A stretch of DNA of 6,461 bases from CAZMOK01 sp964567785 (GTDB taxonomy: Bacteria; Bacteroidota; Bacteroidia; Bacteroidales; JAGOPY01), in assembly GCA_964567785.1 (NCBI GenBank), contig CAZMOK010000112.1:1-6461 (forward strand), read 5' to 3'. Both the position numbers and the translations under genes were made by a program. Shown piece by piece: positions 4,468-6,461 of the stretch; the stretch's first letter is position 1; every line of letters starts with the position of its first letter. The notes beneath the pieces are model-generated. The model saw only the letters and a list, made by a program, of their open reading frames with translations, did no database searches and was not told the DNA's origin.

Positions 4468-6270
4468 ATGATGAAAAAGATAAATATCCTACTCATAGCT
4501 CTCATATTCCTTGCCTCATGCAAGAAAGAGGAATCTGCACAGTCTTTTAATGATATTATCGATAACGGCGGGGGATTTGAACCCGCCACACAATCGGAGG
4601 AAGTGATCAGTGAAACTTCCGATAATGAAATAATAGACGGTGAAGTATGGAGTTGCACTACCCGAACTTACAACGCCTTAGCACAGGGTGGTGGAAGCTC
4701 CGGTTTTCCCCTGTTCAATCCAAATGCTTCAGTTGTATATCCCGGTAGTTTGCTACAAGGTAAGTCACTCAAACAGGCCACACCTGATATTATAGCCGTT
4801 GATAGAGCGGGCGGTACCATTTCATACGACCTCAACAATGGCAATCTTGCCTCAAGTTTCACAGTTGACAAAGTCTCAAAAAGCTCCATCCAGAACGCGA
4901 TGAACCAGATCATTGCCAACGCCCCCGAGGACCTGCCTGCAAACTTCATCTTTAAGTACAGCCAGGTGCAAAGCGAACAGGCCCTTGCACTGGAATTAGG
5001 AATAGATTATGAGTCAGCCTTTACGGAGGTTAGCGGAAACTTCGGGTTCAGCACAGGTTCCACACTCAACCGCATCCTGGTGGAACTTAACCAGAGTTTC
5101 TACACCATGAGCTTTGATATCCCGACAAGCCTCGAAGGTCTTTTTGCTCCAAGCGTAACTCCTTCCGATCTTGCAAGATATGTTCAGGAGGGCAATCCGG
5201 CCACCTATATTTCGGATGTCACCTATGGCAGGATTTATTACATGTTGATTGAATCCACTTCCTCTTACACTGAAATGGAGGCAGAGATCAGTGCTTCCTT
5301 CAGCGGTGTGGCAAACTCGGCAAATGTGGATATTTCCGGAAATTCCCTTTCGACACTGGATAATCTTAAGATCAAAACAATGGCTTTCGGTGGTGAAGCA
5401 AGTACCAGCTTACTTACAGTGGGTGAAACTGATTTGAACAATCTTGTTGAACTGCTCGCTGAAAGCACAACCATTTCTACAGGGTTGCCTATCAGCTATG
5501 TAGTCAGAAGCGTGAAGACCAACCAGATAGTGAGTGTCCAGTTAGCTACAGAATATGATGTTACCGAATGTGAGCCCGCCCCTGAAGGCGGCGAGCCGCC
5601 TTATACAGCGCATTGGAGAGGCCAGGTGATCTCACGTATGGGTCCTGTAGGGGCTGCTTACGCTACCACGGGGACCGAGTTCATACTTATTGATGAAACC
5701 GGCACACAATTCATGAGAAGCAATGTAGGCTCACTCGAAGGGCCCTTTCCTGTTAGCCAGCTCGGTGGCGGCCCACAGCCTTTTGATATCGGGGCTGCCT
5801 GTAATATTGATGGCAATAATGAAACCGATCCCTGGACAATGATCATGGATAAAACGGGTAGCCTGTACTCATATATAAGGCATGACGGAACCTGGAGCGG
5901 TAATGACCCGCAACCTATCTCAAACCTGGCAAATGGAGTGAATCCCTTTGGTCTGAATGGAATCGGTGCCATGTTGTTCAGGTACAAAGATCCCGACGGA
6001 CCATCCAACAGGTATATGATCAACAAAGATGGCGACCAGTTTGTCCTGTATTACAATAACCCAAACAGTTTCGGTTCTGTTAGCGACATGGAATCCTGGG
6101 CTGGCGGTGGTTTGCCTTTCGAAGTAAAAAAAGTGGGCGCCGGCATTGGTTTTTATATAGGCCAGAAAAGTTATTATATGCTTTTCAGTTATGACGGCAC
6201 ACAATACTGCATTTCAGGTGACGTATTCGGGACCGGAACCAATGAGTTCATCGGACCTTTTGACCTTTAA
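4468..6270 (+). CDS. Cholesterol-dependent-cytolysin family lipoprotein with a four-repeat C-terminal domain
   Basis: This 600-residue protein starts with a lipoprotein signal: hydrophobic 5-16 and lipobox LASC with C18, then KKEE, resembling the Bacteroidota surface-export signal. An acidic, low-complexity tether runs to about 60. Residues 61-361 match the pore-forming part of thiol-activated cytolysins: VVYPGSLLQGKSL (89-101), SFYTMSFDIP (210-219), YISDVTYGRIYYMLIESTS (247-265) and the hinge GG pair in MAFGGEAS (G308-G309). The transmembrane-hairpin regions probably fall near 176-210 and 266-295. The usual domain 4 with its Trp-rich undecapeptide is missing. Instead residues 380-600 carry four repeats of 52-58 residues centred on TG/DG turns at G412, G464, G522 and G577, suggesting a small beta-propeller. 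It probably oligomerises into pores on a target recognised by this C-terminal domain. ATG 4468 or the next ATG (4471) gives the same mature protein. It forms its own transcription unit. Confidence 0.85.
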   Translation: MMKKINILLIALIFLASCKKEESAQSFNDIIDNGGGFEPATQSEEVISETSDNEIIDGEVWSCTTRTYNALAQGGGSSGFPLFNPNASVVYPGSLLQGKSLKQATPDIIAVDRAGGTISYDLNNGNLASSFTVDKVSKSSIQNAMNQIIANAPEDLPANFIFKYSQVQSEQALALELGIDYESAFTEVSGNFGFSTGSTLNRILVELNQSFYTMSFDIPTSLEGLFAPSVTPSDLARYVQEGNPATYISDVTYGRIYYMLIESTSSYTEMEAEISASFSGVANSANVDISGNSLSTLDNLKIKTMAFGGEASTSLLTVGETDLNNLVELLAESTTISTGLPISYVVRSVKTNQIVSVQLATEYDVTECEPAPEGGEPPYTAHWRGQVISRMGPVGAAYATTGTEFILIDETGTQFMRSNVGSLEGPFPVSQLGGGPQPFDIGAACNIDGNNETDPWTMIMDKTGSLYSYIRHDGTWSGNDPQPISNLANGVNPFGLNGIGAMLFRYKDPDGPSNRYMINKDGDQFVLYYNNPNSFGSVSDMESWAGGGLPFEVKKVGAGIGFYIGQKSYYMLFSYDGTQYCISGDVFGTGTNEFIGPFDL

Positions 6271-6276
6271 TCGATA

Positions 6277-6377
6277 AGGGACGACGTCTCACCAAAAGAG
6301 GGACATCGTCCTTTTTTAAATTGCTCTTTCCCAGCAACTTATTCTTTTTGTTTTGCAATAAATGAGACGTCGTCCCT
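6277..6377. repeat. Intergenic hairpin repeat, copy 3 (complete form, perfect inverted ends)
   Basis: The most complete copy: left module GGGAC-GAC-GTCTC (6278-6290), middle module GGGAC-ATC-GTCCT (6300-6312), central spacer with CCCAGCAACTTATT, the TTTTGCAATAAATGAGAC stretch and right module GAGAC-GTC-GTCCC (6364-6376). The two ends, 6277-6291 and 6363-6377, are perfect 15-base reverse complements, so the whole element can fold into one long-range hairpin or behave like a small transposon with terminal inverted repeats. It begins 7 bases after the cytolysin stop codon. No clear target-site duplication flanks it. Confidence 0.85.
6295..6317. terminator. Probable terminator hairpin after the cytolysin gene (within repeat copy 3)
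   Basis: AAAGAGGGAC (6295-6304) pairs with GTCCTTTTTT (6308-6317) around the loop ATC, giving a 10-base stem with two G-U pairs. The right arm is a six-T run and the left arm is A-rich, so the structure could terminate transcription from either side. It lies 25 bases after the cytolysin stop and is the strongest of the three equivalent hairpins. Confidence 0.55.
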
Positions 6378-6461
6378 AAAGATGACAAAGTATTCTTCTT
6401 ACCGGTATTGATACATCAATTTTATCTTCACGTCGAGAATTCGTATTTTTATGAATTGAAC
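6378..6461. other. Right-edge sequence without a supportable gene
   Basis: These 84 AT-rich bases follow repeat copy 3. The + strand frames close quickly. One - strand frame stays open for 27 codons from the edge to a TAG at 6376-6378, overlapping the repeat end. That could be the tail of a convergent gene, but an open frame this short is expected by chance in such DNA. Confidence 0.4.

Noticed and set aside
5249..5437. Same-strand alternative-frame ORF of 62 residues inside the cytolysin gene
   Set aside because: It overlaps the conserved CDC hairpin region in another frame and has no independent signals.
5658..6026. Antisense open frame of 122 residues across the cytolysin C-terminal region
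   Set aside because: It is fully opposite a well-supported gene, shows no recognisable motif, and is explained by the codon pattern of the repeated sense strand.
5551..6270. Cholesterol-binding undecapeptide of classical CDCs
   Set aside because: No ECTGLAWEWWR-like segment is present. The tryptophans of this region (residues 383, 456, 476, 544) are isolated and lie in the repeat domain.
82..6377. Repeats as integron attC sites or a CRISPR array
   Set aside because: No RYYYAAC/GTTRRRY core pairs with attC geometry are visible, and copies lie kilobases apart with genes between them, unlike CRISPR spacing. The upstream cassette would also hold five genes, too many for a typical integron cassette.
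1..6442. GAATTC at 1-6 and 6437-6442 as a paired terminal feature
   Set aside because: A six-base restriction-type palindrome recurring twice (and more if internal copies are counted) is expected by chance or reflects how the window was cut.
6376..6461. Minus-strand open frame from the right edge to TAG at 6376-6378, a possible convergent gene tail
   Set aside because: Twenty-seven codons in AT-rich DNA are not significant, the residues match no family I recognise, and another minus frame is open for a similar length.

Overview
The window most likely comes from a member of the Bacteroidota. The evidence is the SxC-type lipoprotein signal with a lysine/acid-rich export-like motif after the cysteine, weak or absent Shine-Dalgarno sequences in front of most starts, and a TAnnTTTG promoter-like element ahead of the first full operon. 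All convincing genes lie on the + strand. The coding DNA has moderate GC content and the spacers are AT-rich. This assignment is inference; no taxonomic marker gene is present.

Layout. (1) Positions 1-74 hold what may be the last codons of an upstream gene. (2) Positions 82-153 hold intergenic repeat copy 1, followed by a candidate promoter. (3) Positions 203-4212 hold five tightly packed genes: a 3-hydroxyacyl-CoA dehydrogenase (FkbK-like), a free-standing acyl carrier protein (FkbJ-like), an acyl-CoA dehydrogenase (FkbI-like), a HAD-fold glyceryl transferase/phosphatase (FkbH-like), and a NeuD/PglD-type left-handed beta-helix acyltransferase. (4) Positions 4211-4295 hold repeat copy 2, which begins inside the stop codon of the last gene, followed by an AT-rich promoter region. 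(5) Positions 4468-6270 encode a cholesterol-dependent-cytolysin (CDC) family lipoprotein whose membrane-recognition domain is replaced by a four-repeat, probably beta-propeller, domain. (6) Positions 6277-6377 hold repeat copy 3, the most complete copy, with perfect 15-bp inverted ends. The last 84 bases show no supportable gene.

How the genes may work together. FkbH, FkbI, FkbJ and FkbK homologues are the set that converts 1,3-bisphosphoglycerate into glyceryl-ACP and then hydroxymalonyl-ACP for polyketide synthases such as those for FK520. Here they appear in the mirror order K-J-I-H. The O-methyltransferase (FkbG) is absent from the window, and so is any polyketide synthase; in its place is a sugar-type N/O-acyltransferase. 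The simplest reading is a pathway that makes an oxidised C3 acyl-ACP (glyceryl or hydroxymalonyl) and transfers it to a nucleotide-linked amino sugar for a surface polysaccharide. The cytolysin is a separate transcription unit. Each unit is bracketed by a copy of the same hairpin-rich repeat, giving a cassette-like arrangement.
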